Positions 23,786-32,196 of a DNA stretch of 40,465 nucleotides are shown here, in pieces. The position numbers were made by a program, and so were the translations under genes. Source of the DNA: CAYMCQ01 sp964389025 (lineage in GTDB: Bacteria; Verrucomicrobiota; Verrucomicrobiia; Limisphaerales; CAYMCQ01); NCBI GenBank assembly GCA_964389025.1, contig CAYMCQ010000032.1:1-40465 (forward strand), written 5' to 3'. Numbering within the stretch: position 1 is the stretch's first letter; each line of letters opens with the position of its first letter. The notes beneath the pieces are model-generated. The model was not told the DNA's origin, ran no database searches, and worked only from the letters and a program-made list of their open reading frames with translations.

Positions 23786-24751
23786 TTATTGTGCCGTCCG
23801 ATAAAAGCGGTTCGTGAAGTTGACCGCGTTCGTGTCCGAAAAACTCGCGCTGCCCGTTGGCGCGCTCACCGTCCCGAGGGAAAACCAGTTGGACAAAAAA
23901 TAATTCGTCGTCGCCTGGATTTGATATGTCCCCGGCCCGCCGGTGATTGTCAGCGTCGGCACGAAGTTTGAGAACGCCGTCACCGTTAGCCACGTGGGAA
24001 CGGATTGGTTCAGGGAGCGGATGTATTCCACTTCGTTCGTCCAGTAGGTTGGCAGCGTGTCCCATGGGTTTGCGCCTTTGTCGTCCGTCACATAAATCCA
24101 GCCGGCGTTGCGGCCCGCGGCGAGGGTGACGTAGTTCGTCATCGTCGCCGCGTTCGTCACGTTGTAGGGCAGATGGCAAAAGTGGCTGGCGAGATGGTTC
24201 GTCACCCAGCCGTCCGGCGCGTAGCTGCCGTAACCCGTGCTCACCTCGAACGTCACGAGCACATCGGTAGTCGGGCGCGTGAGATATTCTTCGAGCGTGT
24301 TGATGCCGGGATTTCCCACGACGGTCAGGTTCGTTCCTTTGCTTTGGATGTATTGGTAAAGCGCGGCGTAGTAGTTCAAATGGTTCGTGTCCGAGTCATT
24401 CGTCATCTCGTCGAGAAAAATTCCGTCCACGGAATAAAATGAGAAGTAGCGGTCAATGTCCGTCTGCACCACGTTCGTCGCCCGTGCGCCGTAGGAAGTA
24501 TAAACGTAGCCGATGACTTTTCCGCCCGCAGCGCGCAGTGAGTTCACCGCCGCGACGTAATCTGGATTCTGGCTCGTGTCCGGGCCGTTGTTCGGGTTCA
24601 TGATGGCGATGAGCGGCACGCGCGTGGCGGCGTTGCTCATCGAATTCCAAAGTGTGCCTGGATAAAAATAGGCGGGAACCATGATGCTGGTTGCAGCGGC
24701 GTTCACAACGATGGCCATCGCGAAAAGAAAACTGGCAAACCGAAGTTTCAT
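23786..24751 (-). CDS. Spherulation-specific family 4 (spherulin-4-like) secreted protein
   Basis: A 321-residue secreted protein. After the signal peptide FASFLFAMAIVVNAAAT the spherulin-4 pattern begins: VPAYFYPGTLWNSM, IAIMNPNNGPDTSQNPDY, VIGYVYTSYGARATN, GIFLDEMTNDS and VVGNPG. This family has a TIM-barrel-like fold and occurs in slime moulds and many bacteria; some members are linked to polysaccharide hydrolysis. From about residue 255 a short C-terminal beta module (TNYFLSNWFSLGTVSAPTG, FTNRFYRTA) is added, common at the ends of verrucomicrobial secreted proteins. The gene is ten bases upstream of pyrG's stop on the same strand, so it could be cotranscribed after pyrG. Confidence 0.85.
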   Translation of the reverse strand: MKLRFASFLFAMAIVVNAAATSIMVPAYFYPGTLWNSMSNAATRVPLIAIMNPNNGPDTSQNPDYVAAVNSLRAAGGKVIGYVYTSYGARATNVVQTDIDRYFSFYSVDGIFLDEMTNDSDTNHLNYYAALYQYIQSKGTNLTVVGNPGINTLEEYLTRPTTDVLVTFEVSTGYGSYAPDGWVTNHLASHFCHLPYNVTNAATMTNYVTLAAGRNAGWIYVTDDKGANPWDTLPTYWTNEVEYIRSLNQSVPTWLTVTAFSNFVPTLTITGGPGTYQIQATTNYFLSNWFSLGTVSAPTGSASFSDTNAVNFTNRFYRTAQ

Positions 24752-24761
24752 GCGACGCCTT

Positions 24762-26375
24762 CTACACCGGCTTCTGATGCAAATGCTCGTGCGCCGCGGC
24801 GATGAAACCTTTGAACAAGGGATGCGGCAGGTGCGGTTTGCTGCGGAACTCGGGATGAAACTGGCTCGCGATGAAGAAGGGATGGTTCGCCAGTTCGATG
24901 ATCTCCACGAGCTTGCCGTCCGGCGTCAGTCCGCTGAAACCGAAACCGGCTTTCTCGAATTTTTCGCGGTAGGCGTTGTTGAATTCGTAGCGGTGGCGAT
25001 GCCGCTCGTTCACGACGAACGCGCCGTAAAGCTGCTGCGTCTTCGACTTCATCACGAGCTGGCAGGCCTGCGCGCCGAGCCGCATCGTGCCGCCTTTCTT
25101 CGTCACCTTTTTTTGCTCGTCGAGCATCGCGATGACCGGGTGGGGCGTGTTCGGATCGAATTCGGTGGAATGCGCTTTGGCCAGATTCAGAACGTTGCGG
25201 GCGAATTCAATCGTTGCCATCTGCATCCCCAGACAAAGTCCGAGATAGGGCACTTTATTTTCGCGGGCAAATTTCACCGCGGCAATTTTTCCTTCGACGC
25301 CGCGCTCGCCGAAACCGCCGGGCACCAGTATCCCGCCCAATCCCTTCAAGTGCGCCGTCGCGCCGTCGCGCTCGATATCTTCCGCGTCCACTTTTTTTAT
25401 TTCAACGCCGCAATCGTTCGCGATGCCACCGTGGATGATCGCCTCGTAAACAGATTTATAGGCGTCCTGCAACTCGATGTATTTGCCGACGACGCCGATG
25501 CGCGCACGGTGCCGCGGCGCGATGAGTTTGCGGATGATCTCCTGCCAGTGCGCCATGCTCGCGACGGGCGCGTCAATGCGCAGCCGGTCGCACACGAGGT
25601 CGTCCAGCCGCTCGCGTTGCAGCATCAGCGGCACCTCGTAGATGCTGTGCTCCACGTCCATCTCCTCGATGACGGCTTCGTAAGGCACGTTGCAGAACAT
25701 GGACATCTTTTGCCGCAACTCCTTGTCAATCGGCTTCTCGCTGCGGCAGATCAGGAAGTGCGGCGCGATGCCGATCTCGCGCAGCTTGGCGACGGATTGC
25801 TGCGTCGGCTTGGTCTTCAATTCGCCCGCAGCCTTGATGAACGGGACGTAAGTGACGTGGACAAAAATGGCGTTGTGCAATCCGACTTCGTGCGCGAATT
25901 CGCGGATGGCTTCAAGAAACGGCAAACCCTCAATGTCGCCCGTCGTGCCGCCGATCTCCGTGATGACGACATCCGCTTTGCTGGTGTCAGCAAGTTCGTG
26001 GATTCGGTTCTTGATCTCATCGGTGACGTGCGGAATGACCTGAACCGTCTTGCCGAGATATTTTCCTTCGCGCTCGTTGTTGAGGACCTTCTGATAAACC
26101 TGGCCGCTCGTGAGATTGTTCAGCCGCGTGAGTTTGACGTTCGTGAACCGCTCGTAATGGCCGAGGTCAAGGTCGGTCTCCGCGCCGTCGTCGAGCACGT
26201 AAACTTCGCCGTGCTGAAACGGACTCATCGTGCCGGGGTCAACGTTGAGATACGGATCGAATTTGAGGAGCGCGACTTTGAGCCCGCGATTTTCGAGCAG
26301 CGTGCCGAGAGACGCCGCAGTAAGCCCCTTGCCCAAGGAACTCACCACGCCGCCTGTGACAAAAATGTATTTCAT
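24762..26375 (-). CDS. pyrG: CTP synthase
   Basis: A 537-residue enzyme converting UTP, ATP and glutamine to CTP. The synthetase domain starts KYIFVTGGVVSSLGKGL with the ATP loop, followed by DPYLNVDPGTMSPFQHGEVYV and EIGGTTGDIEG. The glutamine amidotransferase domain (from about residue 290) has the oxyanion region ILVPGGFGERG, the nucleophile in LGLCLGMQ and the HPEF end of the triad. Length and motifs are standard. The ATG giving MKYIFVTGG was chosen; an upstream GTG at 26396 would add seven residues. Confidence 0.97.
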   Translation of the reverse strand: MKYIFVTGGVVSSLGKGLTAASLGTLLENRGLKVALLKFDPYLNVDPGTMSPFQHGEVYVLDDGAETDLDLGHYERFTNVKLTRLNNLTSGQVYQKVLNNEREGKYLGKTVQVIPHVTDEIKNRIHELADTSKADVVITEIGGTTGDIEGLPFLEAIREFAHEVGLHNAIFVHVTYVPFIKAAGELKTKPTQQSVAKLREIGIAPHFLICRSEKPIDKELRQKMSMFCNVPYEAVIEEMDVEHSIYEVPLMLQRERLDDLVCDRLRIDAPVASMAHWQEIIRKLIAPRHRARIGVVGKYIELQDAYKSVYEAIIHGGIANDCGVEIKKVDAEDIERDGATAHLKGLGGILVPGGFGERGVEGKIAAVKFARENKVPYLGLCLGMQMATIEFARNVLNLAKAHSTEFDPNTPHPVIAMLDEQKKVTKKGGTMRLGAQACQLVMKSKTQQLYGAFVVNERHRHRYEFNNAYREKFEKAGFGFSGLTPDGKLVEIIELANHPFFIASQFHPEFRSKPHLPHPLFKGFIAAAHEHLHQKPV

Positions 26376-26659
26376 TTCAAAATCTTTTTTCGCCACGTAT
26401 TGAACACAGATGAAACACGGATAAAATTTATGTGCACTGCAATTTTTTTCGTATGATGAAAGCCAATGCGGCCATCATAGCCAGGGTATCAAAACCAGTG
26501 CCTGTTCGCACATACCATTGCCGACGGCCTGGAAATCGCGCCAGAATTTCCGCACCAGTTTCGGACACGCCTTTAATGAAAACAGTGAACATTGGCAAAT
26601 AAAGTGTGTGCGAATAAATTTCGCGCTCCGGTCACCGGCAAAAAAAATCCGCGCCGTGT
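26376..26659. other. Region upstream of pyrG without a recognisable gene
   Basis: About 284 bases. A fragment ACACAGATGAAACACGGAT (near 26404) is a degenerate member of the ACACGGAT repeat family. No conserved open frame is seen; this is the likely pyrG promoter region. Confidence 0.5.
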
Positions 26660-28003
26660 TCACCTCTCTTTCGGGCGGTTCTTGTATTTCTCGTAAAGCC
26701 GCGTGTGCTTGCTTTCGAGGCTGACTTCTTTTCCGGCAATCCACATCCGCTTCACGTTCGTGCGCAGGTCGAGAATGTTTCCGTCGGCGGCAAAAAACGT
26801 CGCGTCCTTGCCGGCTTCGATTGAGCCGACCCGGTCGGCGACGCCCATGAGTTGCGCGGGATAAAGCGTCATTCCTTTGAGCGCTTCAGCTTCCGGCAGG
26901 CCGAATGCCACTGCTTGCGCGGCGTGATGGGGCAAATTTTTCACAAGCGACGCGCCGCCTGTGCTGAACACGACGGTCACGCCGGCTTTCTGCAAAATCG
27001 CCGGAGCTTTGAACGGCGCGTCGTAAGAATCCGTGTCGCGCGCGGGCTGGGAGAAAACGTATTTGTAGATCACCGGGATTTTGTTCGTCGCGAGCGAGTC
27101 GGCGGCCATCCAGGCGTCGCGGGCGTCTGACAAAATGATTTTCAGTTTGTTTGCTGTTGCCCACGAGATTGCCGCTTTGATTTCGCGAACGTCATCGGCA
27201 TGGATTGTGATTGGCAATTCGCCGCGAACGTAGGGCAGCATCGCTTCCCACGCAGGCACTTTTTCTGGCGACGGAAGATTGTTTTTTCCACCTGCGGCCT
27301 TTGCTTTCGCGTAGGCTTTGGCTTCTTCAAAAAAATCTTCGAGCGATTTTAACTTGATGCGTCGCTCCTTCGCCTGGTCGTCGGGCGATTTCCATTTGGA
27401 CTTGTCCGCCGTGCGTTCCTTAGGCGTCATGTCGAGATTCATGCTTGGCCAATAGATGTGGAGTGTCGCAGGTTTTTTGATCGTCATTTGTTCCGGCGTC
27501 CAGCCGTCGAGCGCGACGAGGCCGGATTGTCCGGCGACAACTCCGCCGCTCGGAACTGGTTCGACGTAAGCGATGCCGTTTCCGCGAGCGACGGGAAGCA
27601 GCTCTGAATCTGGATTCACCGCGATCCACGATTCAACGTCCGGGTTGTAGCCCGCGCCGACTTCCGTCATATCGCGAGTCGCTCGCACGGCGTCAATCTC
27701 GACGAGGCCAAGCTCCGTGCCGAGCGCGATCATGCCGGGAAACAGATGAAGGCCGTGAAGATCAATTTCCTTCGTGTCGGTCGGGATGATTTTCCTGTCC
27801 TTTCCACGCGGATCAAATACCTGGATGATTTTTCCGTTCTGAACCAAGACCTCACCGTTCGTGATCGTCCCGCTTGAAGCGGTGTGAACGATTGCATTCT
27901 TCAGCAGCAAATTTTCGGCGTGGCTGTTATTCGCACTGAGGAACAAACAAAAAATCAAACCAACCAAGCCAAGAGTCGCGGCGCGCCAAAACCTGGGTGG
28001 CAC
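26660..28003 (-). CDS. Secreted amidohydrolase-family protein lacking the HxH metal motif
   Basis: About 447 residues from the chosen GTG. Signal peptide: WRAATLGLVGLIFCLFLSANNSHA. The body follows the imidazolonepropionase-like amidohydrolase plan: LLKNAIVHTASSGTITNGEVLVQNGKI, a KEIDLHGLHLFPGMIALGTELG strand, ITIHADD, VVFSTGGAS, and the terminal VGSIEAGKDATFFAADGNIL. Where an active enzyme has HxH after PGxID, this has ALGTEL, so the usual metal site is missing. It lies directly downstream of a two-module amidohydrolase, probably in one transcript. The frame stays open through a palindromic repeat up to 28192, and the GTG lies inside that repeat. Confidence 0.83.
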   Translation of the reverse strand: MPPRFWRAATLGLVGLIFCLFLSANNSHAENLLLKNAIVHTASSGTITNGEVLVQNGKIIQVFDPRGKDRKIIPTDTKEIDLHGLHLFPGMIALGTELGLVEIDAVRATRDMTEVGAGYNPDVESWIAVNPDSELLPVARGNGIAYVEPVPSGGVVAGQSGLVALDGWTPEQMTIKKPATLHIYWPSMNLDMTPKERTADKSKWKSPDDQAKERRIKLKSLEDFFEEAKAYAKAKAAGGKNNLPSPEKVPAWEAMLPYVRGELPITIHADDVREIKAAISWATANKLKIILSDARDAWMAADSLATNKIPVIYKYVFSQPARDTDSYDAPFKAPAILQKAGVTVVFSTGGASLVKNLPHHAAQAVAFGLPEAEALKGMTLYPAQLMGVADRVGSIEAGKDATFFAADGNILDLRTNVKRMWIAGKEVSLESKHTRLYEKYKNRPKER

Positions 28004-28152
28004 AGGCGTCCCGCCTGTTGTTTCCGGCGTCTCGCCGGAAACCGTCGTGGAGGTCGGAAAACCTGGGCTATCGTCGGTTTCAAAGCAAACACACTCTCTC
28101 GACGAAATTCGGCGGGACGCCGAATTTGACGGGCGAGACGCCCGTGCCACCC
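27996..28152. repeat. Compound palindrome (GGGTGGCACAGGCG type), copy 1
   Basis: The outer arms GGGTGGCACAGGCGTCCCGCC and GGGCGAGACGCCCGTGCCACCC bracket inner hairpins (TTTCCGGCGTCTCGCCGGAAA, and AATTCGGCGGGACGCCGAATT). The copy at 36516-36674 has the same nested order inverted. It encodes the start of the 26660-28003 gene. Confidence 0.85.
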
Positions 28153-28160
28153 ACAGCCGC

Positions 28161-28188
28161 GTAAATCGTAAATCGTAAATCGTAAATC
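28161..28188. repeat. Tandem heptamer GTAAATC, four copies
   Basis: Four perfect tandem copies at the junction of the two amidohydrolase genes, spanning no stop codon in the minus frame (FTIYDLRFT). A degenerate relative (GATTTACGATTTACGG) is at 32643-32660. Confidence 0.85.
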
Positions 28189-31100
28189 TCATTCCCCGCC
28201 CTCCTCATCCAAACAATGCCGGTCCACTCCATCAAACTCATGCTCCAGCGACACGCGCCAGAACGAGCCGTCATCTTTTTCTCCGCCGCCATCGCCGCCG
28301 CTGGCGAGTTTTGCGAGTTTTTTCGCTTTCGCGATCAAGTCTTCGCGTTCTTTTGTCAGCGCAGCGGCGCGCTGTTCGGACAATGAGCGGTCGAAATATT
28401 TTTTTCCGTCAATCCACGTTTGCAGGCAGACCGTGGTCGAATCGAGCGGCGACTTTGACCAGATGACGAAGTCCGCGTCCTTGCCCGGTTCGAGCGAGCC
28501 GACGCGATTGTCTATGTGCAGTTGCTTCGCGGGATTGAGCGTCACGAACTTCAGCGCTTCTTCCTCGGACGTGCCGCCGTATTTCACCGCCTTGGCCGCT
28601 TCCGCATACATCCGCCGCGCCATCTCGGACGAATCAGAGTTGAACGATACCAGCGCGCCGCGGTCGCGCATCAAGCTGCCGGCGTATGGAATCGCGTCAT
28701 AAACCTCAAACTTGAAGGCCCACCAGTCTGAGAAGGCGGATGCGCCCGCGCCATGCTTCGCGATTTCGTCGGCGACTTTGTAACCTTCGAGCACGTGTTG
28801 AAACGTCCCGATCTTCACGCCGAAACTTTCCATCGTGCGAATGAACGCGAGGATTTCGTCCTGACGATACGAGTGGCAATGAATCAATCGCTTCCCTTCG
28901 ATGATTTCGCCGATGGTTTCCAATTCCAGATCGCGACGCGGAGAAAGTAGGGCAGGCTTCCAGCCTGCCCGCGACGACGAAGTCGTCGAATCTTTTTCCT
29001 TCACGCTCGCGCTGTCGCGCTCGCCGGGCAGGCTGGAAGCCTGCCCTACTTTGCTGCGATACTCTTCCCACTCCTTCAAATATTGCTGTGCTGCCGTGAA
29101 TCTGTTGTTGTGGAACGTCTTCACGCCCATTCGCGTCTGCGGGAAGCGCGTCGTGAATTTCTCGCCCCAGTTCGATTGCTTCACGTTTTCGCCGAGCGCG
29201 AATTTGATTCCGGGCATCGCGCCTTCGAACTTCAATCCTTCCGGCGACGCGCCATCGCGCAACTTGATGACCTGGTTTTGTCCGCCGATGGGATTCGCCG
29301 AGCCGTGCAGCAGATTCGCCACAGTCAGTCCGCCGGCCAACTGCTGATAAAAATTGTCCGTCTCCGAATTCACCACGTCGCCGATGCGCACCATTGCGGT
29401 GGACGGCAGCGTGGACTCGTTGACCGCGCCGAGAATTGCCGTGTGGCTGTGGCAGTCAATGAGGCCGGGGGTGATGTGCAAGTTCTTGCCTTCAATGACC
29501 AGTGTTTCGCCAGCCATTCCTACTGACCACCTACGTAAAGATTTACAAAGAGAGATTTTGTCCTTGTTCACGAGAAAATGGGTGTCTTCTTCAATCCGGC
29601 CAACCGGACCACATGTCCAGATTGTTGCATTTCGGATGTATACCGCTGGCGGGTTCGTAATCGGCCCGCGCCCTTCCAACGGACTCCTCGCCACGCGTTT
29701 CTTCAGAAGCTCTTTCAATTCCGCGCTCTTCTTTTCCTTTTCCGCTTTCGGTTTTTCCGCCGTTTTTTCTTCTGCCGGTTTTGTTTCGGCGATAGTTGGC
29801 GTTGTCGCTTTCTCCGGCGGCGCATTTGTTTTGCGCGGCGCGCCTTCTTCGGGATTCTCGGGGAGCACACGCGCCTCGCGTGTCGTTTTCGGCGCCCTCG
29901 CCGAAAACTCGTTCGCCTCGCGCGCAGCGCCACTCTTTTCTTTTTCCGCCGCTTCGACGCTTGTTGCCGGAGTTTCCGACGGGGCGTCGGAAACAGCACG
30001 CGGGGCGCGTGCGCTCCCCTCCTCGAATTGCACGCGCGAGTTGCGGCCATCAATCCACACCTCGCGCACTTTCGATTCCGGCTCGAAATAATTTCCTTCC
30101 ACGACGACAAGGTTCGCCAGCTTGCCCGGCTCAATCGTGCCGAGAAGATTTTCCACGCCGCAAAATTTCGAGGGCACAGTCGTCAGCGCCGCGAGCGCAT
30201 TGTTTTCGGAAAGGCCGCGGTCGAGCGCAAGCCGAAGATTTTTTCTAAAAACTTTTTTGTCCGACAACCCGTGCGTCGTGAGCGCGATTTCAAGACCTTG
30301 CTGGCGAAGCAGCGCGGGATTTTCCGCCGCCCAATCCCACGCGCGCAAGTTGTCGAGCTTCACCTGCACCCAGTCGTCGTCGCTCGGCAGCTTCGGCAGG
30401 CTTGGAAAATTCACCGGCACGATGAACCGCGCGCCCGTGGCCTTCGCCAAATCCGGCCTGCGCCATTCCTGCCCGCACGAGACGATGAGAAAATCGAGGC
30501 CGAATTCGTCGGCGACGCGTTTGGCGCGGTCAACCATCAACGCGCTGCCCGGCTCGAACAACACGGGAATTTTTTTCTCGACGACGGGCTGAAGCGCTTC
30601 GAGCGCGGTGTTGAACTCAAAACGCTTGCGATGCAACGATGCAGCGGACGAGGCGTCCACTGCTGCACGCGGGGCGCGTGCGCTCCCTTTTGCGATTGCG
30701 TAATGCTGCGCGTCGAAAAACGTCTGGCGAACCGCTGCTATCACGCCCATGAGCGAGCCGGGATACGCGCGCTCATCGCTCTCGTGCGTCTCGAACCCGA
30801 CGTGCTGAAAAACGTCCGGCTTGATGACCGTTCGGTTTGGGTTTTCATCCGCGAGCGCCACCAGCGCGCTGCTGCCGCGCAAGATTCCCTTCGTCGGCGC
30901 GACAACTCCCGCCGTGAAACCCAGTTCGCGCAACGATTCCAGCGTCTTCGCATTCGGCGTGTAAGTTTCGACGGCGCGAACCTCCGGCATCATCTTGGAA
31001 ATTTCGTAGCCCGGCCCTGAATTGCCGCGATCCGTTTTTTCTCCGGGCGCGCCGAAGAAATTTATTCCCGAAGTCAGCCGGGCCGCGCGTGAAATCGGCT

Positions 31101-31440
31101 GAGTGTCGCTGGTGGAAATCGGCGCGTTCGTGGCGGCGAGCGTGAGATACGGATCAATGAAGCCTGCGTAAATCGTCATTCCTTTCAAATCCCAAATGCG
31201 CGCGTCCTCCGGCGCTGCAACGTCTTTGCCAACCGCCTGAATCAATCCATCGCGAATGACAATCGTCCCGCCATCAATCACCTCGCCCGGCTTCACAACA
31301 ACTTTTCCGCCCACGAGGGCGTGAACTCCAACCGGCAACGGACGAAAGCCCGGCGGAAGCAAATCCACCGCGAAAATTTTTCCGGCGAAAAGAAAGACGA
31401 ATGCGACTGCGAGGCGAAGAAATATTGCAGCGCGATTCAT
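28189..31440 (-). CDS. Secreted two-module amidohydrolase fusion with repeat-derived inserts
   Basis: A 1083-residue secreted protein with signal peptide IFLRLAVAFVFLFAGKIFA. Module 1 (about 20-450) has the amidohydrolase plan VHALVGGKVVVKPGEVIDGG and LLGTIEPGKLANLVVVEGN but GFIDPYLTLA in place of the HxH site. A charged linker rich in K, E and A (about 480-610) follows. Module 2 has the metal motif PGLIDCHSHTAI, then HCHSYRQDEI and VSFNSDSSEMARR, ending VGSLEPGKDADFVIWSKSP, and should be the catalytic half. Three or four palindromic repeats are embedded in frame (28944-29052, 29863-29910, 29972-30013 and 30648-30681). The substrate is unknown; family members hydrolyse cyclic amides or dipeptides. 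The ATG at 31440 is the one next to the signal peptide. Confidence 0.88.
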   Translation of the reverse strand: MNRAAIFLRLAVAFVFLFAGKIFAVDLLPPGFRPLPVGVHALVGGKVVVKPGEVIDGGTIVIRDGLIQAVGKDVAAPEDARIWDLKGMTIYAGFIDPYLTLAATNAPISTSDTQPISRAARLTSGINFFGAPGEKTDRGNSGPGYEISKMMPEVRAVETYTPNAKTLESLRELGFTAGVVAPTKGILRGSSALVALADENPNRTVIKPDVFQHVGFETHESDERAYPGSLMGVIAAVRQTFFDAQHYAIAKGSARAPRAAVDASSAASLHRKRFEFNTALEALQPVVEKKIPVLFEPGSALMVDRAKRVADEFGLDFLIVSCGQEWRRPDLAKATGARFIVPVNFPSLPKLPSDDDWVQVKLDNLRAWDWAAENPALLRQQGLEIALTTHGLSDKKVFRKNLRLALDRGLSENNALAALTTVPSKFCGVENLLGTIEPGKLANLVVVEGNYFEPESKVREVWIDGRNSRVQFEEGSARAPRAVSDAPSETPATSVEAAEKEKSGAAREANEFSARAPKTTREARVLPENPEEGAPRKTNAPPEKATTPTIAETKPAEEKTAEKPKAEKEKKSAELKELLKKRVARSPLEGRGPITNPPAVYIRNATIWTCGPVGRIEEDTHFLVNKDKISLCKSLRRWSVGMAGETLVIEGKNLHITPGLIDCHSHTAILGAVNESTLPSTAMVRIGDVVNSETDNFYQQLAGGLTVANLLHGSANPIGGQNQVIKLRDGASPEGLKFEGAMPGIKFALGENVKQSNWGEKFTTRFPQTRMGVKTFHNNRFTAAQQYLKEWEEYRSKVGQASSLPGERDSASVKEKDSTTSSSRAGWKPALLSPRRDLELETIGEIIEGKRLIHCHSYRQDEILAFIRTMESFGVKIGTFQHVLEGYKVADEIAKHGAGASAFSDWWAFKFEVYDAIPYAGSLMRDRGALVSFNSDSSEMARRMYAEAAKAVKYGGTSEEEALKFVTLNPAKQLHIDNRVGSLEPGKDADFVIWSKSPLDSTTVCLQTWIDGKKYFDRSLSEQRAAALTKEREDLIAKAKKLAKLASGGDGGGEKDDGSFWRVSLEHEFDGVDRHCLDEEGGE
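28944..29052. repeat. In-frame palindrome AAAGTAGGGCAGGCTTCCAG, copy 1
   Basis: Inverted arms of 27 bases (28944-28970 and 29026-29052). In the host frame it encodes KVGQASSLPGE through SRAGWKPALLS. A sister element is at 34949-35037. Confidence 0.9.
29863..30013. repeat. Adjacent small hairpins (ARAPRAV/ARAPKTT type) in frame in the fusion linker
   Basis: Hairpins ACACGCGCCTCGCGTGT, then GTTTTCGGCG...CGCCGAAAAC, and later GTTTCCGACGGGGCGTCGG followed by GCACGCGGGGCGCGTGC. All are open in the host frame and form part of the interdomain linker. Confidence 0.75.
30648..30681. repeat. In-frame hairpin, second ARAPRA copy
   Basis: This has the same GCACGCGGGGCGCGTGC core and the same following bases as the copy at 29997-30013. 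It encodes GSARAPRAAVDAS within module 1 of the host protein. Confidence 0.8.
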
Positions 31441-31520
31441 GTCGGGCGGATTATGCCGTTGACCCAAGCGGAATCAAGCCCGCGAGTTTTCCATGGAACA
31501 TCGGGATGCCGCCAGGTTTT

Positions 31521-31595
31521 GGACTGCGCCAGCCCTCTGACGCTTTTGGGAATGGGCGCATTGCCGTCGAAAGCGCCAGAGGGCTGGCGCAGTCC
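31521..31595. repeat. Palindrome GGACTGCGCCAGCCCTCT, copy 2
   Basis: 26-base inverted arms (31521-31546 and 31570-31595) with one or two mismatches. It lies in the 264-base divergent gap between the fusion amidohydrolase and the lipoprotein gene; no gene is seen in that gap. Confidence 0.85.
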
Positions 31596-31704
31596 AAGAC
31601 GCGATGCGTGCTCTCGAATCACAGAAACCGACTATGCTTCGCGCCATCTCCAGGCTTACATTGAATTCGCCAAGATGAATTCCAGTCTCAACATTTGCGC
31701 TATT

Positions 31705-32115
31705 ATGAAAATTCTCCTCGCCATCGTCGCCGCGGGCTTGCTTGTTGCGGGTTGCGCCACAACAAGAACAACTGTGGAGTCTCGCAAAAACGAGCGCGCC
31801 GCTGCGTATTCCGCCCTTTCGCCGGAAATCAAAGAGCTTGTTGATCGCGGGCAGATCAAAGTCGGGATGCCGGAGGACGCGGTTTACATCGCTTGGGGCG
31901 CGCCGTCGCAAATCGTGCGGAGCGAAAATCAAAATGAAGCGGCAACGATTTGGGTTTATCGCGGCGGATATCTGGAGGAGACGCGTTACTGGGCCGGCTG
32001 GCGTTATCCGCGTCTGGAACATGATTACCAGCCGCGAACTTACGTGAGCGCGGAAGTTGTTTTCGTGGATGGAAAGGTGAGGCAGTGGCGGACATTGCCC
32101 CAGCCGACGTATTGA
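31705..32115 (+). CDS. Small lipoprotein of unknown function
   Basis: A 136-residue protein with a lipoprotein signal: KILLAIVAAGLLVAGC, with the lipobox LVAGC at the cleavage cysteine. The mature part contains ALSPEIKELVDRGQIKVGMP followed by EDAVYIAWGAPSQIV, reminiscent of BamE/SmpA-type modules (VGMs-x-x-V-x-x-x-W-G-x-P). The rest is aromatic (WVYRGGYLEETRYWAGWRY), ending in VDGKVRQWRT. No enzyme motif is present. A role in the envelope is likely from the lipidation alone. It converges on the thioesterase gene, with a palindrome filling the gap. Confidence 0.78.
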   Translation: MKILLAIVAAGLLVAGCATTRTTVESRKNERAAAYSALSPEIKELVDRGQIKVGMPEDAVYIAWGAPSQIVRSENQNEAATIWVYRGGYLEETRYWAGWRYPRLEHDYQPRTYVSAEVVFVDGKVRQWRTLPQPTY

Positions 32116-32120
32116 TTTTC

Positions 32121-32194
32121 CGGAGGGCGAAGTTCCACGACGCCCTGACTTCTTCGCACAAAGAATTTAGGGCGTCGTGGAACTCCGCCCTCCG
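32121..32194. repeat. Palindrome of the CGGAGGGCG type, copy 2, between convergent genes
   Basis: 26-base arms (32121-32146 and 32169-32194) match at 25 of 26 positions. The element fills the gap between the stops at 32115 and 32197 almost exactly. It is a probable two-way terminator by placement. Confidence 0.9.
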
Positions 32195-32196
32195 AA

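Noticed and set aside
24681..26456. Plus-strand open frame of 591 codons across pyrG
   Set aside because: The minus strand encodes an unmistakable CTP synthase; the antisense frame has no motif.
29578..31020. Plus-strand open frame of 480 codons opposite the amidohydrolase fusion
   Set aside because: Arginine/phenylalanine-rich complement frame without domain; the minus-strand gene is clearly real.
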